Source: Nemertoderma westbladi
Taxonomy: Eukaryota > Xenacoelomorpha > Nemertodermatida > Nemertodermatidae
Direction: 5' to 3'
Assembly: GCA_032718475.1 (NCBI GenBank)
Contig: JAUCBJ010008241.1
Span: forward strand, 1-55,207
DNA length: 55,207 nucleotides
Made by a program: the position numbers and the translations under genes. The notes under the pieces are model-generated. The model was not told the origin of the DNA and ran no database searches. It saw nothing but the letters and a program-made list of their open reading frames with translations. Below, piece by piece: positions 45,512 to 55,207 of this stretch (the first letter of the stretch is position 1; each line of letters starts with the position of its first letter).

Positions 45512-47286
45512 ATCCCGGATGAGAAGGACTTCACGGATAGTCAGTCAGTCACAGGAGGGGCGATGGACCGCGGTTGGAATAGTTGGTGTATCCCGGACTC
45601 AATGGACAGTCACAGGAGGGGCGATAGACCGCGTTTGGAATAGCTGGTGTATCCCGGACTCCACGGACAGTCACAGGAGGGGCGATGGACCGCGGTTGGA
45701 ATAGTTGGTGTATCACGGACTCAATGGACAGTCACGGGAGGGGCGATTGACCGCGGTTGGAATAGTTGGTGTATCCCGGACTCCATGGACAGTCACAGGA
45801 GGGGCGATGGACCGCGGTTGGAATAGTTGGTGTATCCCGGACTCAATGGACAGTCACGGGAGGGGCGATTGACCGCGGTTGGAATAGTTGGTGTATCCCG
45901 GACTCCATGGACAGTCACAGGAGGGGCGATGGACCGCGGTTGGAATAGTTGGTGTATCCCGGACTCAATGGACAGTCACGGGAGGGGCGATTGACCGCGG
46001 TTGGAATAGTTGGTGTATCCCGGACTCAATGGACAGTCACGGGAGGGGCGATTGACCGCGGTTGGAATAGTTGGTGTATCCCGGACTCCATGGTCAGTCA
46101 CAGGAGGGGCGATGGACCGCGGTTGGAATAGTTGGTGTATCGCGGACTCCATGGACAGTCACAGGAGGGGCGATGGACCGCGGTTGGAATAGTTGGTGTA
46201 TCCCGGACTCCATGGCCAGTCACAGGAGGAATGATGGACCGCGGTTGGAATAGTTGGTGTATCCCGGACTCAATAGACAGTCACGGGAGGGGCGATGGAC
46301 CGCGGTTGGAATAGTTGGTGTATCCCGGACTCAATGGAGAGTCACAGGAGGGGCGATGGACCGCAGTTGGAATAGTTGGTGTATCCCGGACTCAATGGAG
46401 AGTCACAGGAGGGGCGATGGACCGCGGTTGGAATAGTTGGTGTATCCCGGACTCCCCGGACAGTCACGGGAGGGGCGATGGACCGCGGTTGGAATAGTTG
46501 GTGTATCCCGGACTCCATGGACAGTCACAGGAGGGGCGATGGATCGCGGTTGGAATAGTTGGTGTATCCCGGACTCCACGGACAGTCAGAGGAGGAGCGA
46601 TGGACCGCGGTTGGAATAGTTGGTGTATCCCGGACTCCACGGACAGTCACGGGAGGGGCGATGGACCGTGGTTGGAATAGTTGGTGTATCCCGGACTCCA
46701 CGGAGAGTCACGAGAGGGGCGATGGACCGCGGTTGGAATAGTTGGTGTATCCCGGACTCAATAGACAGTCACGGGAGGGGCGATGGTCCGCGGTTGTAAT
46801 AGTTGGTGTACCCGGACTCCACGGACAGTCACGGGCGGGGCGATGGTCCGCGGTTGTAATAGTTGGTGTACCCGGACTCCACGGACAGTCACGGGCGGGG
46901 CGATGGACCGCGGTTGGAATAGTTGGTGTATCCCGGACTCAATAGACAGTCACGGGAGGGGCGATGGTCCGCGGTTGTAATAGTTGGTGTACCCGGACTC
47001 CACGGACAGTCACGGGCGGGGCGATGGTCCGCGGTTGGAATAGTTGGTGTATCCCGGACTCAATAGACAGTCACGGGAGGGGCGATGGACCGCGGTTGGA
47101 ATAGTTGGTGTATCCCGGACTCAATAGACAGTCACGGGAGGGGCGATGGTCCGCGGTTGTAATAGTTGGTGTATCCCGGACTCAATAGACAGTCACAGGA
47201 GGGGCGATGGACCGCGGTTGGAATAGTTGGTGTATCCCTGACTCAATGGACAGTCACGGGAGGGGCGATGGACCGCGGTTGGAATA
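45512..47286. repeat. 61-bp GC-rich minisatellite, about 29 units
   Basis: The unit is 61 bp and includes GTCACGGGAGGGGCGATGG, ACCGCGGTTGGAATAGTTGG and TGTATCCCGGACTCAATGGACA. Open frames of 60 codons recur every 61 bp because 61 is one more than a multiple of three. Variation is mostly at a few positions (CAATGG/CCATGG/CCACGG; ACAGG/ACGGG), plus some 60-bp units that lack one T (GTACCCGG, about 46810-46990). Sharply GC-richer than both flanks. The repeated short frames are not considered genes. Confidence 0.95.
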
Positions 47287-47394
47287 TACTGTATTTGGTA
47301 TTTGTGTAAAGAGGTTTAACCTGTTTGTAAAGTTTGTAAAAGATCACAGATAATTGTGTTAAAATTTCAGAATAGTGATTTCAGAAACTTCGCA

Positions 47395-47625
47395 AACGTC
47401 GCCATTTTCGCAAACGTAGGGAATTTTTTTTATTGTGTAATATATTGGCTTAGCAAACGTCGGGAATTTTTTTTATTGTGTAATATATTGGCTTAGAAAA
47501 CGTCGGGAATTTTTTTTATTGTGTAATATATTGGCTTAGCAAACGACGCGATTTCGAGTTTCGCGAATTGTGCAAACGTCACAAACGTCGAGAATTGTTT
47601 TTTATGTAATATATTGGATGTGCCA
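47395..47625. repeat. 43-bp tandem repeat (about three exact units plus degenerate ends)
   Basis: AAACGTCGGGAATTTTTTTT followed by ATTGTGTAATATATTGGCTTAG begins at 47412, 47455 and 47498, a constant 43-bp period. A partial unit begins at 47541 and another degenerate one at about 47580. The CAAACGTCG word also appears upstream at 47390-47402. Confidence 0.88.
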
Positions 47626-48023
47626 ATAGACTTTAATATAGTAAAATAAACAATTATTCCATAATTTTTACTTTAGTTGACCAAGTTGGTTTTATATATT
47701 GTGAATAATTTTATGTAGTAAAAATAAAGTGTGAGGAAGTCAGGATCTTATTGCAACAAGGTTTTTATTACATCCCATTTTCGTACTAGCTAATATTGTA
47801 TAATTTGAATGATTTGATACTTTAAATAATGGGTGATAGAGTAAAACATTGAACCCAATATACTTTATGGTGCAACGGGAAAATCCGCTCGGGAAATAAA
47901 ATAAATAAATAAAGAAACCGCAAGGTGGTGTCATGAAAATGAAGTCTCATATCACTGCTCACTGTATACAGATAAACTCAATCAACAATGCAGTTAAAAA
48001 GTATTGTTGACGTTTGTTGATGA
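47626..48023. other. AT-rich unique sequence, no feature recognised
   Basis: No coding frame or structured repeat beyond a short AAATAAATAAATAAA tract near 47900. It leads directly into retrotransposon fragment H. Confidence 0.55.
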
Positions 48024-48706
48024 CTTTTCAAAGTGGGCCTTCCAACCATTGAGGCGATCGGCTGGTGATTCAGCCTTAACCTTGGTGGTTGGTTGGCTTT
48101 TCCGACCAGTAAGCAAGTTGATCGATTTCCATGCCTGGAATGATTGCCTGCTGTCGTCAGCATCATTTATGGCATCAACCTGTTGGTTTATTAGCTCCTG
48201 TAGATTAACAGAGTACTGCCTGTTCAGGGACCTAGATGCAGCCTTAACTGCATTCTTGGCCGCTGTAGTCTGTTTGAGTCGGGACTCTTTCTGTGCCCTA
48301 TAGAGGTTATTTCGGCACATTTGTTGTCAGTCCAGGGGGCCCTTTTCCTGTTTCGAGGGTATACAGGAACTGTTTCTGCAGCTGCTAACTTAACTGCCTC
48401 TGTGAAGGCAGTATAGCCCTCAGAGGCAAGAACCTCATACCTGTTGCTCAGCTGTAGTGTGAAACTGGATCTCACACTTGGCTGTTGCAACAGAGAGGAC
48501 CAGTCATGCCGCGGCAAGGCAGATTTCGTTGTTCTGCTAGCACGCAGACTAAGTCTTACCTTGGCCACAATGAGGCGGTGATCACTGGAGAAGGGTCGAA
48601 GTGTAAATGCATTACAGTCTTGTATAGAGCTCCTGTATTTCCTACGAAACAGAATATGGTCTATCTGGGACTTGTGACCACTGGGTCCGCTATGAGTCCA
48701 TAGCTT
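48024..48706 (-). pseudogene. Fragment H of the RTE-like element (end of endonuclease and linker), broken
   Basis: It matches residues 297-533 of copy E: KLWTHSGPSGHKSQIDHI, LRPFSSDHRL, then the linker through NGWKAHFEK. The endonuclease D of SQIDH and the D-H of SSDHR are retained, but the protein is broken. An 18-nt in-frame deletion removes AANHCE (LASEGYTAF). A small deletion after WTDNK shifts the frame, so the two halves lie in different frames (48224-48745 and 47994-48320). Both ends are abrupt with no 3' TAG tail. It is the only member of this family in the window lying outside the 23-bp satellite. Confidence 0.9.
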
Positions 48707-48784
48707 CATGCCACACGCACACATTATTAACCAAACAGACCCCATACGGGCAGTTTGGTGTGGGAATGTTTAAACTTTCAAGGA

Positions 48785-48895
48785 TGCAAAAACACCGCAA
48801 CTGACAGACTTGCGGTGTTTTGTCATTGTGACATTTGTTTTTGCATTGTATCAAATGTATTTACATACAGGTTGTACAATGCAAAAACACCGTAA
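48785..48895. repeat. Cluster of perfect inverted repeats (two stem-loops sharing one word)
   Basis: AAAACACCGCAA (48789-48800) pairs with TTGCGGTGTTTT (48810-48821) across a 9-bp loop. Next, TGTTTTTGCATTGTA (48836-48850) pairs with TACAATGCAAAAACA (48875-48889) across 24 bp. The word ATGCAAAAACACCG occurs at both ends of the cluster. The layout suggests remnants of a small inverted-repeat transposon, but no target duplication was identified. Confidence 0.7.
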
Positions 48896-48919
48896 GTACA
48901 AAAAATAACCCTGAAGTGA

Positions 48920-50520
48920 AAATATTAGCCCTATTAAACCCGCGGGGGGGGGGGGGGGGGGGGGGGTGTCAATATGACCCCCTCGTGGTTTTTTTGATAT
49001 AATTCTGAAACAAAAGCAGTTGGGAATCTGAAATTGTATGACTTTTCCTAAAAATCTATTGTCTTCCTAGTAGTGAAAACCGTTTTCAAAAATATTGGGT
49101 AGTTTTCGAGTTATAGCACCATTTGTTAACCCTACTTTTGGCACTTTTTTTGAGACGTATTTTGAAAATTACATTTTATTAAATATGATTTGTAACATCT
49201 CTATTTTTGATTTACACCGGTTTTTTGGTGTTAGCAATTGGATGGAATTTATATAAATTGATTTAGAAATTTCAAACTTGTTTTTTTTCGGCGGGTGCCA
49301 AATTTTGGTGTCATTACGAAATTTTGAAATATGTCAATTTTGTTAATTGATTGTTTGAAACTTATTTTTTACGCAATTGGGGTTTTTCGGGGTTCTGGTT
49401 TCGATGGAATATATACGAGTTGCAACAAGCGTATCAAACTTGTATTTTTCGGTGCTGTGTGCAAATTTTGGTGCTAGCACGAAATTTTGAAAATTCATTC
49501 AATAGTTAAAATTGCTTGTAACAATTTATTTCTTGCGTTTTAGAGGTTTATGGCTGTTCTGAATTCAATGGAATATTATCGAACTAGACATCTCAAACTT
49601 GTATTTTTCGGAAGTGGGTGCAAAATGTGGTGCTAGCACCAAATTTTGAAAACCATTAAATATATCAATTGATTGTGTCACCTTGTTTCTTCTGTTATAC
49701 GGGTTTGTGAGGGTTCTGAATTCAATGGAATCAGTAAATATTTCATAAGAATTTTCAAACTTGTATTTTTCGCCGGTGGGTGAAAATTGTTGTGCCAGCA
49801 CCAAATTTTTGAAAATAAGCAAATTGATCAGTTTATAGTATCATCTTGTTTCTTGCGTTATTCGGGTTTATGAGGGTCCTGAATCAGATGGAATCAATAA
49901 AAACAGCACTGGACATCGCAAACTTGTACATTTTGGTGATGGGTACGAAATTTGGTGCTAGCACCAAAATTTACCAAATTACGCCGAAAAATACAAGTAG
50001 CAATGATCTGGCATATTAAAAATGTATTCCATTAAATCAGCGTCCTAGAAAACCTGAAAATGTGAATTTATAGCATCGTATAAGTGAATAAAAAATGTTG
50101 TGTTCTAACTGAAAAGTGCTGGCTACTTGTTTTTTTCATTTTTTTCAAACGCAGGGAGGACTAAACAGCAATTTATAATAATCTTATCATTTTTAAATAT
50201 TTTCCAATGTATTTTGCGCCCCAGAAAAGCTGTATTGAAAAACAATTAAAGCCGAAAAATGTAACTTTCAAATTTTGTGAAAATTGTGCACTACTTGTAA
50301 TTTTGGTGCTGCAATTACAGGTACATTTTTTCGAAAATTTTTATTTTCGGTCGGATCCAGACTAGTGATACCTACGTACAAACAAAAATTTAGACGTTTT
50401 CATAAAAAATTGTAGATTTTAGAGGGGGGGGTGGGGGGGGGGGGGGGGTCAATATGACCCCCCCCCCCCCCCCCCCCCGGTATTTGTACAACATTTTATA
50501 GCCCGGTACTAATAGGGTTA
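48920..50520. mobile_element. Candidate foldback element with G/C-run ends
   Basis: At the left a G23 run is followed by TGTCAATATGACCCCC (48944-48982). At the right G8-T-G16 is followed by TCAATATGA and C21 (50424-50478). Outside the runs, AGCCCTATTAAACCCG on the left loosely matches the reverse complement of CGGTACTAATAGGGTTAAT on the right. Inside, about five direct units of roughly 160 bp (49110-49990) face one or two units in reverse orientation (about 49970-50340). No transposase frame is present. Calling it a foldback or non-autonomous element is inference. Confidence 0.45.
49110..49990. repeat. Degenerate tandem repeat, about 160-bp period
   Basis: CAAACTTG followed by TATTTTTCGG, a GGGTG word and GGTGCTAGCACC, then a GGGTTTATGAGGGTTCTGAA and TGGAAT phrase, recurs with CAAACTTG at 49273, 49435, 49594, 49756 and 49919. 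Spacings are 159-163 bp. GGTGCTAGCACC is itself a perfect palindrome. The region from about 49970 contains the same words in reverse complement (CCGAAAAATACAAGT, ATTCCATT), so the array turns around there. Confidence 0.8.
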
Positions 50521-51640
50521 ATGGAAAGCGAAAAATAATAGAAAATAGTAAAAGAAACATAGAAAAATTTCCCACCCCCAATTGCGTCGGGTTATAAAAA
50601 AATTAGTCATTTACGGAGATTTTAAACCAACAATCTGAAGGCAAACAGTAATTTGCGTTTTACTCGAAATGACTTTTTGTGACCTGCGGTCTTTTTACAT
50701 TGAACGGCAGAGCTCACTGAGTCGTAATCGGGTTCAACTGCCATTTGTTTCGATACAAATTAGAAGCTCCTATATAACACATTGGTTGAACCTTGCCAAT
50801 GTATGAATTAATATTTGGGGTAATTGAAATATGAATGACAGCACTCTTAATCCTCTAGTCCATCCACAAAAGGAAGCTGTCCGCATTATTGAATTAAAAC
50901 CACCGCCGACAACCAACACAATCAATATTTACAGATCATAAAATTCTTAAAATTAACACAATGTACGAATTTTTAAGTTTAATTAAAAACGATATACAAC
51001 TACCGCCTGAATGACTGTTTTGTGCACCAAAGTTTTAAGACTAAAATGGTTACTAATATCAGTATTCATGGACGAAGAACTAGACAGAAATTCAATTAGA
51101 GATTACAGATTACCATCACTACGTACCAATTGTTCTCGCTCTCACAATGTGAATGTGTCTCAGACGTGGTAGCAGAATAAATGAAAACAACTATTTTGAT
51201 CACCAGAAGTTTTCAAAGTGAAAAATTTTATTTGTAAAAAGTGAAAAAACCACGTATTTAGGCCGTTTTTTGTGATGTAACTTTTTACATTTCTAACCTA
51301 CATGTATAAATGTGGTACCACCTATAAAGGATTAGTAGAAGAACATATACTGAAAATTTCATGCAATTCGGTCCAGTAGTTCCAGAGAAACAGGTACATG
51401 AGTGAAAAATAAAAACGAAAAATAAAATTCCGCTAGATAAAGCCATATGTTTAAAGTTTTTAAACCTTCCCGCCATTTTTTGTTAAATGGAGTGATAATT
51501 CAAATTATATTAAAAAAATTAAGAGTAAATAAAGAATTCTAAACTAAGATTTTCGATATGGGGGTTTTCTGGGGTGGTGTTGCATTTCCGATGTCAGTTT
51601 TAACGTTTGATGAATTCCAGACTGTCAGTCTGTCTGTTTA
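50521..51640. other. AT-rich unique sequence, no gene recognised
   Basis: No credible coding frame. A phrase AATTTCATGCAATTCGGTCC followed by AGTAGTTCCAGAGA (about 51354-51388) resembles a motif common in dispersed invertebrate repeats, so part of this region may be a decayed transposon. That is from memory of similar sequences, not demonstrated here. Confidence 0.5.
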
Positions 51641-51712
51641 ACAGGCCAAAAGACAGACAGAGAGACAGGCCAAAAGACAGACAGAGAAACAGGCCAAAAG
51701 ACAGACAGATAG
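51641..51712. repeat. 24-bp tandem repeat, three units (CAGA-rich)
   Basis: ACAGGCCAAAAGACAGACAG plus AGAG/AGAA/ATAG begins at 51641, 51665 and 51689. It is embedded in wider CAGA microsatellite (51620-51730). The leucine/cysteine-rich minus-strand frame across it is a by-product. Confidence 0.9.
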
Positions 51713-52284
51713 ACATGTAGGCAGACAGAAAAACAGGAAAAATTCTATAGCGAAAATTGCACAATGCGTGTGCTTCTTGAATTTTGTCAGACAAAACCGA
51801 CTGACAGGCAGCCAGACAGCTATAACTCTAGAACTAAAATATCTCGTTTTCAGTTTTGAAATCGTCATTAAATTTTGATCCAGAATCCGGCAAAATAATT
51901 TTGATTTTTTAACATTTTTATCACATAAACGTGCCCTTAATCTTAAAATTAATTACAAATCCCTTCACAGTATATGATAAGTACAAAACAATTAAACTAG
52001 TTATAATCATAAATAAATTGTTTAGAGTTTTTTTAAGTTGAGTTGAAGGTGAAATTAATAAAGTTTCTATTATTATAGATTTTGTCTATTTTTTATCAGC
52101 TACCATATTGTTACATTGATCCACGCCATCCATTTCTCGCTCTACACGACCTGTATCCGTCGTCCCATCACCGTAGTTAATGAACCTGTAAGATAAGATT
52201 ATATGTAGTTTAGGGATGTCCCGGAATCGATATTTTGATTCCGACAGGAACCGGAATTCAACATGCCGGAATATTCCGGCCTAT
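51713..52284. other. AT-rich unique sequence, no feature recognised
   Basis: No coding frame, RNA gene or tandem repeat beyond scattered CAGACAG words at its left end. At the right end several CCGGAAT/ATTCCGG words (52230-52280) lead into the 20-bp repeat arm. Confidence 0.5.
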
Positions 52285-52815
52285 TTTCATTTCAGAATGT
52301 TTCAATTTGATTTTAGTAAACTCATTTCGATTTCAAAATGTACCATTTGAATTTCAAGATTAAGATTTGAATTTCAGAAGGAACCAATTGGATTTCAAAA
52401 ATTCCAATTGCAATCCAGAAATTCCTAAATGTATTCAGGAAGATATATTTATAATATCAGAAAATTTCATTTGCACTTTAGAAAATTATAATTTAATTTC
52501 AGAAAATATTATATTTGAGTACTTGAGTTTCAGAAACAGTCTAATTGAGTTTCCGAATTTCCATTTCTGTTTCAGAATTTCCAATCGATTTCAAAATTTT
52601 CATTTCTATTTCAAAATTTCCAACTCGATTTCAAAATTTCCATTTCTACTGTATTTCCAAATTTCAACTTCTATTTCAGAATTTCCAATTTGATTTCAGA
52701 ATTTCCAATTTGATTTCAGAATTTCCAATTCGATTTCAGAATTTCCAATTTGATTTCAGAATTTCCAATTCGATTTCAGAATTTCCAATTCGATTTCCAA
52801 ATGTCCACTTCTATT
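52285..52815. repeat. 20-bp tandem repeat, left arm of an inverted pair
   Basis: The unit AATTTCCAATTYGATTTCAG is clearest at 52678-52800 and increasingly degenerate to the left. Its reverse complement is the unit of the array at 53845-54032. Phenylalanine-rich forward frames here are by-products of the repeat. Confidence 0.85.
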
Positions 52816-53844
52816 TTATATGATGGGGTGGGGTCGGAGGGTCGGGTCGTCGGATTTTGCTATTTTATAAGCGCTGACCGGCCAAACCGCAAAGTTTTAG
52901 ATATGTGGTGTGGTGTGATTTATAGTATTGGGACGGACAACTGGCGGACTAACTGACAGACAAACAGCCTAGATGCCGTCAATAAAAAAAAAATAGACAT
53001 AGAAAGTGAAATCACCGACCAAGAAAAACCCCTTACAGAAAAACTAAGTTATGTGGTGGTAATCCTTATTGACGGATATTATTTGAAAACTCAACAGTTG
53101 TAAATATTGGTTCTGTCTACTGAGTGCTGATTTATTGACGGCCCTAAACTGACATTCTTACATATTGACAGACAATTTGAGCGGGAAGGTTTAAAAGCCC
53201 TTATTTGTTTTACCCGTTTTAATCCGATTTCAATTTCGGACTTCGCGCAGCACGTGACATAAACTTATGTTAAGTGTCTACGCGAAATAATTTCAAGCAA
53301 ATCATACATAGACGTCCCATAATCAATTATTAAAGCCAAACCCGTCTACGGCACGGCCTGTCTACTATGAATGAATATATTCATTTACTGGTTTATCGCC
53401 AAATTGAAATGTCTACTATGAATGAATATATACTGGTATTAGGCCTAGGCCTACAAGACCGCAATACGACCGAGTAATTCGAACTCGTAGCCATACACAT
53501 CTCGCTATCTCCGGATCTCGGTTCAGCAATCCTGAATCAGTCCAACTCTGTAGCATGGATGGATACAGGTACCCCTACCGGGAACATGTAGTTTCAGCAC
53601 TTTCAGCAGTCAGGCAGTGCAAGATAAATGCAAAGGTACCGGGTATTATATTAGGCTCTACCTTCTATAGCCTACCAGTTCACGTACAGTAATATTATAT
53701 ACATTATCACTATCAAATTACTGATACAGGTCTGGCATCAGTAATTAGTATTCCGTAATCTTTGTAAAATGAAAGTATTTCCTCAGTTAGTTAAAATACA
53801 TAGGCCTAAGGCAAAGATATAGACCTACTACTGTATTTAATAAA
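52816..53844. other. Spacer between the inverted 20-bp arms, no gene recognised
   Basis: About 1 kb with no credible coding frame. A GTCTACTATGAATGAATATA phrase occurs twice (53357 and 53411), a short local duplication. No transposase remnant could be recognised. Confidence 0.55.
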
Positions 53845-54032
53845 AAATCCTAAATTCCAATGGAAAATCTGAAATTCAAAATGGAAAATTATAAATACAA
53901 ATGGGAATCTGAAATTCAAATGGAAAATTTTAAATACAAATGGAAAATCTGAAATACAAATGGAAAATCTGAAATACAAATGGAAAATCTGAAATACAAA
54001 GTGAAATCTGTAATTCAAATGGAAAATCTGAA
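53845..54032. repeat. 20-bp tandem repeat, right arm of an inverted pair
   Basis: About nine units of TGGAAAATCTGAAATACAAA, with the clearest run at 53941-54000. The reverse complement matches the left-arm unit at about 17 of 20 positions, so the two arrays are homologous and face each other. Confidence 0.87.
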
Positions 54033-54296
54033 GGCCAAAGTAATAATCTATTAGCGATACAATAGACCATTTGATATGCCATATAGATAATATACCAGCA
54101 CCAATAATTATATTTTTTATTAATTATATTTAATTATATTTTTTAATTTATTTATTTATGCCAGGCAAAGAACACCCATATCACATTGATTTAAACAACA
54201 GACATAATGATTAACAAATTATAATAATATAGCTAGGTATGGTGGGGTGGGGCCCCGAGCAGGGAAGCACAAACTGCAATGAATAAAGAAAATCAA

Positions 54297-54352
54297 TACA
54301 AAAAAAAACAAAACAAAATAAACAAAATAACAAAACAAAACAAAATAAACGA
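54297..54352. repeat. A-rich AACAAAAT simple repeat
   Basis: A run of A/C-rich words (AAACAAAACAAAATAAAC) lies just downstream, in the sense of the minus-strand reverse transcriptase, of its stop codon. It may be the slipped tail of that element or an unrelated microsatellite. Sequence from 54033 to 54296 shows no gene. Confidence 0.7.
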
Positions 54353-54362
54353 TTTGGACCTC

Positions 54363-55205
54363 CTAATGGCTGTCCAAGGAACACCGACCAATCAGACGGC
54401 TCGTCTGGAACGTCACCATGGCCACACTCTGCACAATACTATTCTGAGACGAGTTCACGCGATGCAACAGTGATACCCGCGCATTGTGAAGGACATGAAT
54501 GAGTTTCGGCAGATTTAATGCACCACACATGTATGATACACTAGAGTCATACCGAAATCCAAACAATTTTCTAATTATATTGTTGTAGGCCACCCTAAAC
54601 TTGTTGTACGTTGCAATGGAGTAGTTACTTCGAGCCCACAACGAGCAGCAATAAAGTTGCGTACAAAATGAGCGAAAAAGTTTCACTTTAACGTCCCGAG
54701 AACTGTAGCTGAATTTACGAATGAGGAAATTACCCCTACGATATAAACTCGATAGCTGATTTAGAATGTCATAATTGTCATCGGTGGTAGAGTGAAATAT
54801 ATGACCTAAGTACTTAAATTTTGTAACTGTCTCAATAGCCTTACCATTTATCGATATATATTTAACTAAATCGTTGTTACTAGATTTCGGTATGTATCGC
54901 ATAAACTTAGATTTCTTCATATTAATCACAATAGAGTGCCTGTCGGCATAACTCGTGAAAGTGTCAATCAACTTATTTAAACCAGCTATCGAGTTTGATG
55001 CTAAGGATAAGTCATCAGCATACAAAAGATGATTTGATCTCTTATTATTTAATTTACAACCTACGTTTGTATTAGTTAACTCTACACTTAAGTCGTCCAT
55101 ATATATAGCATAGAAGTAGGCCGATAAAATACCCCCTTGTTTCGTGCCGTTAGTGACTGCAAACGAGTTAGATATACAACCCCCCCATCGTATACTAAGA
55201 ACTTG
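54363..55205 (-). CDS. Reverse transcriptase of a second non-LTR element, 3' part (runs off the window)
   Basis: In the minus strand the frame is open from the window edge: QVLSIRWGGCISNSF, TNGTKQGGILSAYFYAIYMD (motif B region), then the catalytic LLYADDLSLAS. A thumb region follows with KFKYLGHIFHS, DVKVKLFRSFCTQLYCCSLW and YNNIIRKLFGFRYDSSVSYM, and it ends CSLDSH with a stop at 54363. The RWGG codons fall on a G7 run. At least 281 codons are intact, including YADD. It is not related closely to copies A to E; it looks CR1-like, but the clade is uncertain. The N-terminal half and any endonuclease lie beyond the right edge. Confidence 0.85.
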   Translation of the reverse strand, partial: QVLSIRWGGCISNSFAVTNGTKQGGILSAYFYAIYMDDLSVELTNTNVGCKLNNKRSNHLLYADDLSLASNSIAGLNKLIDTFTSYADRHSIVINMKKSKFMRYIPKSSNNDLVKYISINGKAIETVTKFKYLGHIFHSTTDDNYDILNQLSSLYRRGNFLIRKFSYSSRDVKVKLFRSFCTQLYCCSLWARSNYSIATYNKFRVAYNNIIRKLFGFRYDSSVSYMCGALNLPKLIHVLHNARVSLLHRVNSSQNSIVQSVAMVTFQTSRLIGRCSLDSH

Positions 55206-55207
55206 AA

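Noticed and set aside
45512-47286. Series of 60-codon frames as a repeat protein family
   Set aside because: They recur every 61 bp as a by-product of the minisatellite, each ending at the same stop. There is no sign of a real gene.
51600-51868. Leucine/cysteine-rich minus-strand frame resembling a membrane protein
   Set aside because: It is created by the CAGA-rich 24-bp tandem repeat.
53470-53500. tRNA-like B box (ATTCGAACTCG) suggesting a SINE
   Set aside because: No A box at suitable distance and no cloverleaf could be drawn.

Overview
The window is non-coding, repeat-dominated DNA from a eukaryote, almost certainly an invertebrate animal. There is no bacterial gene organisation. Every recognisable coding sequence is a piece of a non-LTR retrotransposon, and the rest is satellite, minisatellite, foldback repeat or AT-rich unique DNA. 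The L2/CR1-like and RTE-like reverse transcriptases point to an aquatic metazoan, but the species cannot be named from the sequence.

Region 1 (1-42327) is one very large satellite array with a 23-bp unit (GTGTCACACAATAC followed by TATCAGCTT or CTCTCTGCCT-type ends). Variant units are arranged in long higher-order blocks that recur several times. Embedded in it are six well-preserved copies of a single RTE-like family: A (614-2159, +), B (13598-14826, +), C (15161-17059, +), D (20485-21898, -), B' (24879-26107, +) and the apparently full-length E (34012-37777, -). Two older fragments, F and G, lie near the right edge. E has an open 1075-codon frame with an apurinic-type endonuclease followed by a reverse transcriptase, a structured leader of about 500 nt, and a 3' end of about 40 nt finishing in (TAG)n. 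Copies A to E each have direct target-site duplications of satellite sequence. For several, the unoccupied site still exists elsewhere in the array. B and B' share the same truncation point, flanks and private variants, so the satellite has amplified a block that already contained an insertion.

Region 2 (42328-48930) is unique AT-rich sequence. It holds a decayed, internally deleted L2/CR1-like element (43225-44105, -), small tandem repeats, a 61-bp GC-rich minisatellite of about 29 copies (45512-47286), a 43-bp tandem repeat, a broken fragment H of the same RTE-like family (48024-48706, -), and a cluster of stem-loops.

Region 3 (48920-54352) contains two candidate foldback structures. One (about 48920-50520) has G/C homopolymer runs around a shared TCAATATGA core, and inside it degenerate repeats of about 160 bp in opposite orientation. 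The other (52285-54032) has arms of 20-bp repeats in opposite orientation around 1 kb. Region 4 (54363 to the right edge, -) is the 3' part of an unrelated reverse transcriptase that runs off the window.

The main biological story is a retrotransposon family and a satellite evolving together. The element repeatedly lands at the same part of the 23-bp unit, and the array then copies and rearranges the insertions.
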